Origin: Mucilaginibacter psychrotolerans
Lineage (GTDB): Bacteria; Bacteroidota; Bacteroidia; Sphingobacteriales; Sphingobacteriaceae
Reading direction: 5' to 3'
Assembly (NCBI RefSeq): GCF_004519315.1
Contig: NZ_SOZE01000006.1
Location: forward strand, 1-64,000
DNA: 64,000 bases
Position 1 is the stretch's first letter; every line of letters starts with the position of its first letter. Below, in pieces: positions 8,541 through 16,741 of the stretch. The position numbers were made by a program, and so were the translations under genes. The notes beneath the pieces were generated by a model that worked only from the letters and a program-made list of their open reading frames with translations, was not told the DNA's origin and did no database searches.

Positions 8541-8577
8541 TTAAAAAAGGGGTTGAACGTGTTGCGTTCAACCCCTT
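8541..8577 (-). terminator. Strong intrinsic terminator after the beta-helix gene
   Basis: A perfect 13-base-pair stem (8547-8559 with 8565-8577) and a five-base loop are followed on the minus strand by six T residues. It starts 15 bases after the stop of the lipoprotein gene (8593) and ends 17 bases before the phosphoesterase ATG, so it should limit read-through between the two genes. Confidence 0.88.
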
Positions 8578-8592
8578 ATGGCTTTGGGTTAA

Positions 8593-10005
8593 TTAGTGTT
8601 GATTACCGGTACCATTTACCTGGTAAGCCCCTATATCTCTGCCGGGAGGGGTTAACTCTGTTACCCCAAATTTAGGATCAACGGGCACCTCGCCCTTTGG
8701 TGTAAAGCCGGTAAAGCCTTTACCTATACATGGCGATGTCAGTTTCAACGCAAAATTGTAGGTGCCTACCGTGGCAATATCCCGCAGCCTTGCACCGGTT
8801 GGCAAGGGCACCGGGCCGTTGATAAATTGCGGATCGTTCGCTTTAAGTATCGCTGGATTTGCTGAATACACATCGCCGGGTTTCCAACCGGAAGGCAAAA
8901 ATGAAGATGGCAATGGAAAATCTGTTGCCGGTGCTTTTGATATAGCTGTGCTCACCGATAACGATGGATAAATTTGGTTAGCTACAGATAAAGAATCGGC
9001 ATAGGTGAAGTTGTAACCATATTTAAGGTTGGCCGTATCGGCTATTGGGTTTTGCACAACGCGCAACCCAAATTTGCAATTCACCATCAGGTTGTTGTAA
9101 GCCATACCGGCGGCATCTTGCTCAAAGTTAATAGAACCGCCACGCCCTGCTGCTGCTCTTCTGAAACCGCAGTTTACAATGGTATTATTATACATGCGCA
9201 CGTTAGAGCCCGGCACGCCGGTTAGTGCGCCGGAGTTTGAAAGTTTAGGGCCGTTGGTGGCCATACCGATACAAAGGTTATAAGCAAAATCGCCAACGGT
9301 GCCGGCTTTAGCATTTAATGCCTCGCCACCGGTATAACCGCATTTTTCAAAAGTGTTGCGCAGGATGGCTATTTTGCCACCAATGGTACGGATGGGGTCA
9401 TCTACGCTGCCATACATCCACGAATCTTCTAAAACAAATATGCCGAAAGGGTTTTGAAAATAAATGGGATATGGGCTTTTAGATAATACAGCAATGTCTC
9501 CGCTTGGAGTTCCGCCGCCAAACTCGATATGCGCCCATTTAATGATCAGCATTTTGCAGTTGGGGCCGCCAATAATACCGGTCCATTTGCCAACAAACGC
9601 AGGGTCTGAAGCGGGATTAGCACCAATCTGATCGGTTTTTACCACATCAGGAGAAGTAAAATAAACCGGCTTGGCCTGTGTGCCTAAAACTACCATATTG
9701 CCTTTAACGCCAATACCATAATTGCCCTTAAAGTTAACTGTAACACCTTCCTGTACGGTTAGGGTGTCGCCTTCGTTTACAATAAGGTTACCGCATACGT
9801 TATAGGTTTTGCCTGCAAGCATCGTTCCCTTTACGGCTAACGATGTTGCAGACCCTGTGGGTATTAAACAGCCTGCATCACTTATGGGCGAAGCTACAAG
9901 TACAACTGCTTTAGACAGGTCTTTGTAATCGGCTATTTTTTTACAGGAGTTTAGCAGTAGCCCTGCCGAAACCAGTGCGAGGAGGAGATATATTTTATTT
10001 TTCAT
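8593..10005 (-). CDS. Lipoprotein with right-handed beta-helix fold
   Basis: The 470-residue product starts with a lipoprotein signal and lipobox L-L-N-S-C (cysteine 21). The rest has short hydrophobic/asparagine-rich strands typical of right-handed parallel beta-helix (pectate-lyase-like) proteins, such as N-V-R-M-Y-N-N-T-I-V-N and A-Y-N-N-L-M-V-N. The motif at residues 70-100 (L-x-V-x-E-G-V-T-V-N-F) is the usual opening coil. No lyase catalytic arginine/aspartate set is obvious. It begins five bases after the TonB receptor stop, so it is probably that receptor's surface-exposed accessory lipoprotein, in the place a SusD would occupy. It does not look like SusD. Confidence 0.8.
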   Translation of the reverse strand: MKNKIYLLLALVSAGLLLNSCKKIADYKDLSKAVVLVASPISDAGCLIPTGSATSLAVKGTMLAGKTYNVCGNLIVNEGDTLTVQEGVTVNFKGNYGIGVKGNMVVLGTQAKPVYFTSPDVVKTDQIGANPASDPAFVGKWTGIIGGPNCKMLIIKWAHIEFGGGTPSGDIAVLSKSPYPIYFQNPFGIFVLEDSWMYGSVDDPIRTIGGKIAILRNTFEKCGYTGGEALNAKAGTVGDFAYNLCIGMATNGPKLSNSGALTGVPGSNVRMYNNTIVNCGFRRAAAGRGGSINFEQDAAGMAYNNLMVNCKFGLRVVQNPIADTANLKYGYNFTYADSLSVANQIYPSLSVSTAISKAPATDFPLPSSFLPSGWKPGDVYSANPAILKANDPQFINGPVPLPTGARLRDIATVGTYNFALKLTSPCIGKGFTGFTPKGEVPVDPKFGVTELTPPGRDIGAYQVNGTGNQH

Positions 10006-10010
10006 GATGA

Positions 10011-12785
10011 TTATAATTTATAGCGTATGCCGAATAAGAAATTGGTTTTAAACAAGTCTTTCTGCACAATGATCTTGTTGTTTACATCTGTTTGTAACGA
10101 TAATGGCCTTGCGCCCGGTGCTGTTAAATAATCGGTATAGGATTGGTGCAACTCCAGGATATAAGGGGTATTGGTAAGGTTGTTTACTTTACCATAGAAC
10201 GAGAACTTTTTAGCAAAACGCTTCTCTACAGATATATCCAGCTGTTTGGTTGGTGCCTGCCAATAATCCAGCCCATAATATGGGCTAACAAGGGCTATAC
10301 GTGCACCGGTATAAACAAACGCTGTTTGTACATCAAGCCCGATTTTAGGATTTTTGTAAACCAGTGCAATGTTGCCAATATGGTTGCTCTGGCCCTGCAG
10401 CGGACGCGTTTCTGCCTGGATGCGGGAAGTTACCTGCCCAGCATCGGTACGGTACGAGAAAAGTTTATCTGATGTGATCTTTGATTTGGTATAAGTATAG
10501 TTACCCACGATACCAAAGGGACCGAAATACTTGGTTGCTACTGCTTCAAAACCGTAATTGCGTGCATCGCCGAAGTTTTGCGGAATAAGCGTTTGCGAGG
10601 TAACGCCTGTTTTCACTGCAGAAAACTCTATCGGATCCTGGATCTTTTTGTAAAACGCGCCAATTAACACTTCGTCGGCATCATGCGGGAACAACTCGTA
10701 CCTGAAATCGATATTATCAGCAGTAGTGTGGTTTAAACCTGCCGGATTGCCCGACTCTTTGAATACTTCGCCTTGCTGTCCGTCCGGGATCAGTTCTGCA
10801 AAGCCCGGCCTTGCTAAAGCCCGGTAGTACGATAGCCTTAAATTTTGATTTTCCTTCAATTTGTACTTCAATATACCACTTGGCAGGAAGTCGGTGTAGT
10901 GGATCTTGCCCGATTTGTATGCAACTGCATCGGGTAACTGGGTGTCGTAATTTTGCTGGGTGTGTTCTACACGCAAACCACCTAACGCTTCTAACCTATC
11001 GGTTAACTGCAGTTTACCCTGTACATAACCGGCCACCACGTTTTCTTTAAAGGTGTAGGTGTTACCATCCGGTACGTAAAGCGATGCGCCCGAGCTTTTA
11101 AATACGTATTGCGCGCTATTAATATCGGTATAGGCTTGCGATGTACCTGTACCTAAAAAGGGCGTAAGGCTGTACGAATTGTAGTAGGCATCCCTGGTTT
11201 TGTTTCTTTCAACGCCGCCAAATTTCAATTCAAACTTTTTGCCAAACAGGTTAAAGTTATCGGTTAAGTTTAGGTAAGCCGCATAATCCTTATCGCTGTT
11301 GCGCGTCCAGATGCGGGTCATACCTTGTAAAATATCGGTACTGTTTGCTGTTTTGGTAACCGGGTACTCGTGTGTAAAATCGGCCTGGTCGGGTATATGG
11401 TTGTTAGCAGTTGAGTATGCTAACGACCAATCAAATTTCAAAGCATCATTTAACTGGTGTACACCCTGCAAGGTAGAGTTGTAGATAGACTGGTACTGCC
11501 ACCTGGTGCGGGCCTGTGCATTAACCAATGAGTTTAAGGCAATGGTATCGCTAATCAGACGGCTCTGATAATCATCCAACCTAACAAATATATTCACCAG
11601 GGAGATTTTGTTGCGGTTATTGAATTTATAATCGAATTTGTTGTTAACCCCTATCCGCCTGCTTTGCTGCGAATAGCTACGCGATTGCAGTTCGATAAAT
11701 TGCGGGATATTATTTAAGCCTGGCTGTGCGTTTGGCAAAAAGAAGGTGGAGTTATTCCCGGTATAATTGTTTTGGAAACTACCGGAGATGAGGAAACCTA
11801 ATTTATCATCCTTACCAAAACGGTCGCCGTAGGTTAAACCGAAATTTGTGTTAACCGGAGCGCTTTTTGGTGTAAAGTTTAAATTCTTAACCGGGAAATC
11901 GGCCGGTGTGGCAGCATAGGTGTTGCCATTAATTTCTGCCGGCGAGCGCTTGTTGATAGTCGATCTGTCGAATTGCTGAAAATCGCGGCCGCCACTGAAC
12001 ACGGCATTGTACCCGGCTGCAAAATTAGCCTGGAACAAGGTACGGGCGGGTGCATCTTTCATCACCAGGTTTATAGTACCGCCAATGGCATCACCTTCCA
12101 TTGATGGCGTAAGGGTTTTGCTTACCTCCAGGCGTTCCAGTAATTCGGCCGGGAACAAGTCTAATGGAATGAAACGGTTTTTGTTATCAGGGCTAGGTAT
12201 CTTAATGCCATTTACCAAAGTGTTGATGTAACGTTTCTCCATACCGCGAATGATGGGATAACGGCCTTCGCCCGAACTACTCCGCTCTATGGTTACACCC
12301 GAAACTCTTTGCATTACGTTAGCCACGGTAACATCCGGCGAGATCTCGATATTACGGGCCGAAACAATGTTTACCACCTGGTTTGCGTTTCGCTCCAATG
12401 TGCGGGCGCGCTTATCGGTAGATGCGTCATTGGCTACAACGATTACGTCATTCATCTGGCGCGTATCGGGCTCCATTGCTACATTTAAAGTAGTTTGCCT
12501 ACCGGCCTCAACAGTTACTTTAAGCTCTTTGGTTTTATACGATACAAACCGGAACTGCAAGTTATAAACGCCGGGGCTAAGGTTTTTAAAGGCAAAGTAG
12601 CCATCGAGCTGTACGGCCTGGCTTTTGCCGGTTTCTTTGAGTAGAATACTGGCACCTACCAGCGTTTCCTTGGATGATGCATCAGTTACCTTGCCTTTTA
12701 TGGATTGTGAAAAGGAGGCTGCTGAAATGAGCAAGCCAATGGAAAGGAAGAGCAAAAACTTGTTATACAAGTAAAAGTATTTCAT
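10011..12785 (-). CDS. TonB-dependent outer-membrane receptor
   Basis: A 924-residue TonB-dependent transporter. A signal peptide (about 1-26, ending S-F-S-Q) precedes a carboxypeptidase-regulatory-like beta-sandwich (about 28-115, starting I-K-G-K-V-T-D). The plug domain follows (about 130-245, with V-M-Q-R-V-S-G-V and I-R-G-M), then a 22-stranded barrel ending in an aromatic-rich last strand (F-L-F-G-I-R-Y-K-L). It lacks the long SusC-type sequence and no susD follows. Substrate is unknown; linkage to a beta-helix lipoprotein and a phosphoesterase points to a phosphorylated compound or phosphate scavenging, as an inference. It heads its operon behind a 372-bp intergenic region. Confidence 0.92.
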   Translation of the reverse strand: MKYFYLYNKFLLFLSIGLLISAASFSQSIKGKVTDASSKETLVGASILLKETGKSQAVQLDGYFAFKNLSPGVYNLQFRFVSYKTKELKVTVEAGRQTTLNVAMEPDTRQMNDVIVVANDASTDKRARTLERNANQVVNIVSARNIEISPDVTVANVMQRVSGVTIERSSSGEGRYPIIRGMEKRYINTLVNGIKIPSPDNKNRFIPLDLFPAELLERLEVSKTLTPSMEGDAIGGTINLVMKDAPARTLFQANFAAGYNAVFSGGRDFQQFDRSTINKRSPAEINGNTYAATPADFPVKNLNFTPKSAPVNTNFGLTYGDRFGKDDKLGFLISGSFQNNYTGNNSTFFLPNAQPGLNNIPQFIELQSRSYSQQSRRIGVNNKFDYKFNNRNKISLVNIFVRLDDYQSRLISDTIALNSLVNAQARTRWQYQSIYNSTLQGVHQLNDALKFDWSLAYSTANNHIPDQADFTHEYPVTKTANSTDILQGMTRIWTRNSDKDYAAYLNLTDNFNLFGKKFELKFGGVERNKTRDAYYNSYSLTPFLGTGTSQAYTDINSAQYVFKSSGASLYVPDGNTYTFKENVVAGYVQGKLQLTDRLEALGGLRVEHTQQNYDTQLPDAVAYKSGKIHYTDFLPSGILKYKLKENQNLRLSYYRALARPGFAELIPDGQQGEVFKESGNPAGLNHTTADNIDFRYELFPHDADEVLIGAFYKKIQDPIEFSAVKTGVTSQTLIPQNFGDARNYGFEAVATKYFGPFGIVGNYTYTKSKITSDKLFSYRTDAGQVTSRIQAETRPLQGQSNHIGNIALVYKNPKIGLDVQTAFVYTGARIALVSPYYGLDYWQAPTKQLDISVEKRFAKKFSFYGKVNNLTNTPYILELHQSYTDYLTAPGARPLSLQTDVNNKIIVQKDLFKTNFLFGIRYKL

Positions 12786-13157
12786 ATCTGGGGGTTAATT
12801 ATTCCGCAAAGAAACCCCGACAAATCTGTATCAAAACTGAATTTTAGGCCATTTTGAATATGTTGTCTAAACCTTAACACCCAGTTAACACGGGGGCAAA
12901 ATTTTGGCCATTACACCCATTAACACGGTGTGTTTTATTTATACCTAATTAACATTAATTTGATACCACAAGCGGTGATGTGTTGTAAGCCTGTAGTTGA
13001 TACTATTAATCCAACGCTAACGAGCACCCACATCAAATTCAAGGTGCGCCGGTTAAGTAGGTATATAAAACAACATCCATATGCCTTTAGCCTCATTTCA
13101 TCATTTAATAATCTTCCCTAAATTTTTCTTTGCTAAATTGCCCGCAATTCTACGCTT
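12786..13157. other. 372-bp divergent intergenic region
   Basis: It separates the TonB receptor (minus) from the glycosyltransferase (plus) and must contain both promoters. The visible elements are three TTAACAC repeats near the receptor and a short palindrome around 12913-12931 (ACACC/GGTGT arms), listed separately or in findings. I found no exact TAnnTTTG element for the receptor. The part next to the glycosyltransferase is AT-rich, with TAAATTG about 20 bases before its ATG. Confidence 0.5.
12874..12926. promoter_or_regulatory. TTAACAC direct repeats, Pho-box-like
   Basis: TTAACAC occurs exactly at 12874-12880, 12885-12891 and 12920-12926. The first two form a 7-4-7 direct repeat with 11-base periodicity, the geometry of a PhoB/PhoP box; B. 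subtilis PhoP recognises TTAACA-like repeats. They lie about 90-105 bases upstream of the TonB receptor ATG. No Bacteroidota Pho box consensus was checked, so the link to phosphate is a hypothesis. Confidence 0.4.
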
Positions 13158-14141
13158 ATGAAAATATTGTTCGGCATACAGGGTACCGGGAATGGGCATA
13201 TCAGTCGCGCCCGCGAAATTGTGCCCCTGCTGCAGCAATACGGCCAGGTGGACCTCATCGTGAGCGGTACCGAGGCCGAGGTGAGCCTGAGCCAGCCTTT
13301 GTTGCATAAATTCCATGGCTTCAGCTTCGTATTCGGCAAAAATGGCGGGGTGGATAATTGGGCCACCTTCAAGCTCATGAACCTGCGCCAGCTTTGGAAG
13401 GATATGCACAGCCTCCCTCTGGGCGATTACGACCTGGTCATTAACGATTTTGAACCCGTTACCGCCTGGGCATGCCACCTGCAAAAGGTGCCTTCGGTAT
13501 CTTTGAGCCATCAATGCTCCTTCGTGTCGCCAAAAACACCACGCCCCAAAAGCTGGGACTGGGCAGAGTGGCTGTTTAAATACTATTCGCCCACCACATA
13601 TCATATTGGCTTCCACTTTGAGCGGTACGATGATTTCATCCACACGCCCGTTATCCGTAGCGATATCCGCCGCCTGGAGACCTCCAACCTGGGCCACTAC
13701 AGTGTTTACTTACCCGCCTATAGCGATAAAACCCTGCTAAAGTACCTGCGCGGCACAGATGCCGAATGGCATATATTCTCTAAACGTACCAAAAGCCCTT
13801 ACCGCGAGGGCAACGTACAGGTGTTCCCGGTGAATAACGACGGGTTCAACAACAGCCTGGCCAGCAGCGCAGGCTTGCTTACCGGCGGCGGTTTTGAGGG
13901 CCCCGCCGAAGCCCTGTTTTTGGGCAAAAAGGTGATGATGATACCCATGAAAGGCCAGTACGAGCAGCAGTGCAATGCGCTCTCTGCATCAAAGCTGGGC
14001 GTAAAGGTGGTAAGCACCATTACCGATGAGTTCCCCTTGCAAATCAACGCCTGGCTGGCCGACCCAACCCGCATCAACGTAAACTTCCCGGATGAAACCG
14101 CGCAGATAGTGGATAATATGGTGAAGAAATATGCGAGGTGA
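13158..14141 (+). CDS. Glycosyltransferase of the GT28/MurG-like superfamily
   Basis: A 327-residue GT-B fold enzyme with no signal peptide. The N-terminus has the G-x-G-N-G-H motif (I-Q-G-T-G-N-G-H-I-S-R-A, residues 7-18) of MurG-type and related transferases. The C-terminal half carries a glycine-rich donor site, L-T-G-G-G-F-E-G-P-A-E-A-L (about 234-246), followed by an E-Q-Q-C-N-A nucleotide-sugar contact region. This resembles conserved putative transferases transferring a sugar from a UDP- or similar donor to a lipid. The acceptor is unknown and no glycan cluster adjoins it. It is preceded by its own promoter region and followed by an imperfect hairpin repeat. Confidence 0.82.
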   Translation: MKILFGIQGTGNGHISRAREIVPLLQQYGQVDLIVSGTEAEVSLSQPLLHKFHGFSFVFGKNGGVDNWATFKLMNLRQLWKDMHSLPLGDYDLVINDFEPVTAWACHLQKVPSVSLSHQCSFVSPKTPRPKSWDWAEWLFKYYSPTTYHIGFHFERYDDFIHTPVIRSDIRRLETSNLGHYSVYLPAYSDKTLLKYLRGTDAEWHIFSKRTKSPYREGNVQVFPVNNDGFNNSLASSAGLLTGGGFEGPAEALFLGKKVMMIPMKGQYEQQCNALSASKLGVKVVSTITDEFPLQINAWLADPTRINVNFPDETAQIVDNMVKKYAR

Positions 14142-14237
14142 TTTTGATTTCGGAATTCGAATTTGGGATTTCGGATTTGCCAAATACTGCAAGCCCACTA
14201 ATCTAAATCCGAAATCGAAAGTCCGAAATCCAAAATC
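14140..14237. repeat. ATTTCGGATTTCG-type inverted repeat
   Basis: Arms 14140-14178 and 14205-14237 are imperfect reverse complements composed of repeated (G)ATTTCGGA/TCCGAAAT words, and form a long hairpin with a loop of about 26 bases. It begins in the stop codon of the glycosyltransferase gene, so it may end that transcript. Such low-complexity inverted blocks are dispersed intergenic repeats in this group, as I recall; copies elsewhere in the genome could not be checked. Confidence 0.6.
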
Positions 14238-14270
14238 AATGCGCTATTTTTGCCGCCATACGCAAGGCAT

Positions 14271-15257
14271 ATGATCAAGATCTTCAAGGCATACAATCCT
14301 GTCAACGTTTTATGGCTTGCCGTGCTGCTTTTCGTGCTGCGCATCGGTTACACGGTGCACGTGCCGGATAAGCTGGAGTTTACCTTTGTAGAGTCCTTTG
14401 CCCGCCTGCTGATACCTATAGCTTACGAGTATGTTTTTACGCCGGCCTTAAACATGATGCTGGCAGGCATTTTGGTGCTGGCGCAGGCCGTGCTGCTCAA
14501 TTACCTGGTGAACCATTTCAACCTGCTTAGCAAGCCAAGCTTTTTGCCGGCGCTCATGTACGTTACGCTCACCGCGCTGTTTACTCCGTTCATGGTGCTG
14601 AGCGCGCCGCTTATCTGCAATTTTTTGGTCATCTGGATGCTTTTCAAGCTGTTCAGTTTCTATAAAAGCGAGGATGCCAAATCTACCGCTTACGATCTGG
14701 GGATGATTGTAGCCGTAGGCTCGCTTATCTATTTCCCTTTTATCTTCCTGTTCCTGGCTATCTGGATAGCGCTCCTGATATTCAAGCCCTTCAACTGGCG
14801 CGAATGGATTTCGTGCATACTGGGCTATATCACCGTGTTCTTCTTTTTGGCAGTATTATATTATCTCAATGGCAGGCTGGGTCGTTTTTACGATATCTGG
14901 GCACCGCTAGGTTCCAAATTCCCCAATAGCATCCACATCCGGTACCTCGATTATCTGGTGCTTATCCCGGTCATCATCATCATCGGCCTGTATTTCGTAA
15001 AACTGCAGCAAAACTTCTTAAAAAGCTACGTGCATGTGCGCAAGTCGTTCCAACTGCTGTTCGTGATGTTTCTGATCACAGGACTCAGTTTTTACATCAA
15101 AAGCGTGTTCAACATCAACCACTTTTTGCTGTGCGCCGTGCCTGCTGCCGTGTTCTGTAGTTACTATTTCATCAACGCAACTACCAAATGGTTTTACGAA
15201 AGCCTCTATTTACTGCTGCTTATCAGCATAATATACCTACAGTTTAACACTTTTTAA
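14271..15257 (+). CDS. Polytopic membrane protein, DUF6427-like
   Basis: About 328 residues with some ten predicted transmembrane segments covering nearly the whole length. It has no signal peptide other than the first helix and no catalytic motif I recognise. It matches my memory of DUF6427, a Bacteroidota membrane family of unknown function. The ATG at 14271 is preferred; an in-frame TTG at 14250 overlaps the TATTTTTG element (14245-14252) that probably forms its -7 promoter box. The next gene (purQ) has its own promoter, so this is likely transcribed alone. Confidence 0.78.
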   Translation: MIKIFKAYNPVNVLWLAVLLFVLRIGYTVHVPDKLEFTFVESFARLLIPIAYEYVFTPALNMMLAGILVLAQAVLLNYLVNHFNLLSKPSFLPALMYVTLTALFTPFMVLSAPLICNFLVIWMLFKLFSFYKSEDAKSTAYDLGMIVAVGSLIYFPFIFLFLAIWIALLIFKPFNWREWISCILGYITVFFFLAVLYYLNGRLGRFYDIWAPLGSKFPNSIHIRYLDYLVLIPVIIIIGLYFVKLQQNFLKSYVHVRKSFQLLFVMFLITGLSFYIKSVFNINHFLLCAVPAAVFCSYYFINATTKWFYESLYLLLLISIIYLQFNTF

Positions 15258-15290
15258 CTTTTACATTCGTTCAAATTTCGACTGATGTGT

Positions 15291-15298
15291 TAGTTTTG
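15291..15298 (+). promoter_or_regulatory. purQ -7 promoter element
   Basis: TAGTTTTG matches the Bacteroidota TAnnTTTG consensus exactly and ends four bases before the purQ ATG. TTCG at 15266-15269 is a possible weak -33 element. If used, the transcript would start at or beside the start codon and be leaderless. Confidence 0.55.
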
Positions 15299-15302
15299 TA
15301 GC

Positions 15303-15995
15303 ATGAAATTTGGCGTAGTAATATTCCCCGGCTCTAATTGCGATGAAGATATCATCCACGTTTTGCAAAACGTAATGGGCCAGCAAGTAGTTAGGCTGTG
15401 GCATAAAGACCATGATTTGCAAGGTGCAGAGTTCATTGTTTTGCCCGGCGGCTTCTCTTTTGGCGATTACCTGCGCTCGGGCGCTATCGCACGCTTCTCT
15501 CCCATTATGCTGGAAGTGATACAGTTTGCCGCAAAAGGCGGCAAAGTACTGGGCATTTGCAACGGCTTTCAGATATTGGCCGAAGCAGGCCTGCTGCCCG
15601 GCGCATTGCTGCACAATAAAAACCGCAAATTTATCTGCCGCAATATTTACCTTAAGCCGCAAACCGCAAACTCGCTGGTTACCCGCCAGCTCGATCAGGA
15701 GCGTGCCTTAAAAATACCTATAGCCCATGGCGAAGGCAATTACTTTGCAGATGCTGATGTGCTGAAGGCGCTGAACGATAACGACCAGGTGCTGTTCCGT
15801 TATTGCGACGAGGCCGGCAACATTACCGACGAAAGCAACCCTAACGGCTCGCTGGAAAACATTGCCGGCGTTTGCAACGCAGAGCGTAACGTGTTCGGCT
15901 TTATGCCACACCCGGAACGTGCTGCTGAAAGCCTGGTAGGCAATGAGGACGGGCTGGCGATATTCGAATCGATACTGGCATTGGATAAGGCCTAA
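15303..15995 (+). CDS. purQ: Phosphoribosylformylglycinamidine synthase subunit PurQ
   Basis: The glutaminase subunit of FGAM synthase in purine biosynthesis; it supplies ammonia to PurL. It is a class I glutamine amidotransferase of 230 residues with nucleophile Cys86 in G-I-C-N-G-F-Q and the His203/Glu205 pair in M-P-H-P-E-R. The start [12 protein letters not shown] is the typical PurQ N-terminus. The small-subunit arrangement implies that PurS and a small-type PurL are encoded elsewhere; neither is in this window. coaX begins two bases after its stop and is probably co-transcribed. Confidence 0.95.
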   Translation: MKFGVVIFPGSNCDEDIIHVLQNVMGQQVVRLWHKDHDLQGAEFIVLPGGFSFGDYLRSGAIARFSPIMLEVIQFAAKGGKVLGICNGFQILAEAGLLPGALLHNKNRKFICRNIYLKPQTANSLVTRQLDQERALKIPIAHGEGNYFADADVLKALNDNDQVLFRYCDEAGNITDESNPNGSLENIAGVCNAERNVFGFMPHPERAAESLVGNEDGLAIFESILALDKA

Positions 15996-15997
15996 AA

Positions 15998-16741
15998 ATG
16001 ACGTCGCTGGTTATTGATATTGGCAACACCCTCACCAAAATAGCCGTTTTTAAAGATTACGACCTATTGGAGGTGCAGCAATACCAGCAACCCGGCGAAG
16101 ATGAGATTAACGCGTTGTTGGGCAAATACGCCATCGAAAAGGCGATAGCCTCATCGGTAAAGCCAATGGCCGAACCCTGGCAGGCCGCGCTGCAGCAAAA
16201 GCTTGAGGTAATAAAGTTTGACAGCTGCGTAGTTACAGGCATAAACAACCATTATAAAACACCCAAAACGCTCGGCCCCGATAGGCTGGCAGCCGTAACA
16301 GGCGCGCACCATTTATACCCGCAGACAGGCAACATCGTTATAGGCGGGGGCACCACCATCACTTACGATTATGTTGATGCAGGGGGAAATTATTTTGGAG
16401 GCAGCATATCGCCGGGTTTAAAAATGCGTTATAAAGCCTTAAATCATTACACAGGCGGCTTGCCGCTGATAGAGGCCGACAGCAACTTTGAGGATAGCAC
16501 AGGCCACAACACCGCCTCGGCAATCATATCGGGCGTGCAAAACGGCATCAAATACGAGCTTACAGGCTTTATAAACGAGTACATAAAAACACAAAAAGCG
16601 TACAATATCATACTACACGGGGGCGATGGTATTTTTTTTGATACGCTGTTAAAAAATAGCATCTTTGCCCCCTATATTAAAAATGAGCCTTACCTGGTTC
16701 TTAAAGGATTAAACGCAGCTATACAAAAGCATAATGATTAA
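15998..16741 (+). CDS. coaX: Type III pantothenate kinase
   Basis: Phosphorylates pantothenate in the first step of coenzyme A synthesis. The ASKHA-fold signatures are present: D7-I-G-N-T at the N-terminus for phosphate binding, the L-G-P-D-R motif near residue 90 and the second phosphate loop V-I-G-G-G-T-T near residue 115. At 247 residues it has the normal length. CoaX enzymes need a monovalent cation and are not inhibited by CoA (family knowledge). It is two bases downstream of purQ and overlaps the next gene by eight bases, so the purQ-coaX-barrel-lptC run is likely one transcript. Confidence 0.95.
   Translation: MTSLVIDIGNTLTKIAVFKDYDLLEVQQYQQPGEDEINALLGKYAIEKAIASSVKPMAEPWQAALQQKLEVIKFDSCVVTGINNHYKTPKTLGPDRLAAVTGAHHLYPQTGNIVIGGGTTITYDYVDAGGNYFGGSISPGLKMRYKALNHYTGGLPLIEADSNFEDSTGHNTASAIISGVQNGIKYELTGFINEYIKTQKAYNIILHGGDGIFFDTLLKNSIFAPYIKNEPYLVLKGLNAAIQKHND

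Noticed and set aside
8593..12785. SusC/SusD polysaccharide utilisation locus
   Set aside because: The lipoprotein has a beta-helix and not the SusD TPR fold, and no glycoside hydrolases or lyases with catalytic residues are present.
13101..13697. 198-residue minus-strand open frame opposite the glycosyltransferase
   Set aside because: It lies wholly opposite a clear GT-B gene with intact motifs; its composition mirrors the sense codons and it has no promoter or family features.
14140..14237. CRISPR-like array from repeated ATTTCGGA words
   Set aside because: Units are short, irregular and in inverted arrangement, with no spacer-sized unique sequences and no cas genes.
15261..15662. 133-residue minus-strand frame opposite purQ
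   Set aside because: Antisense to the purQ active-site region; no independent support.
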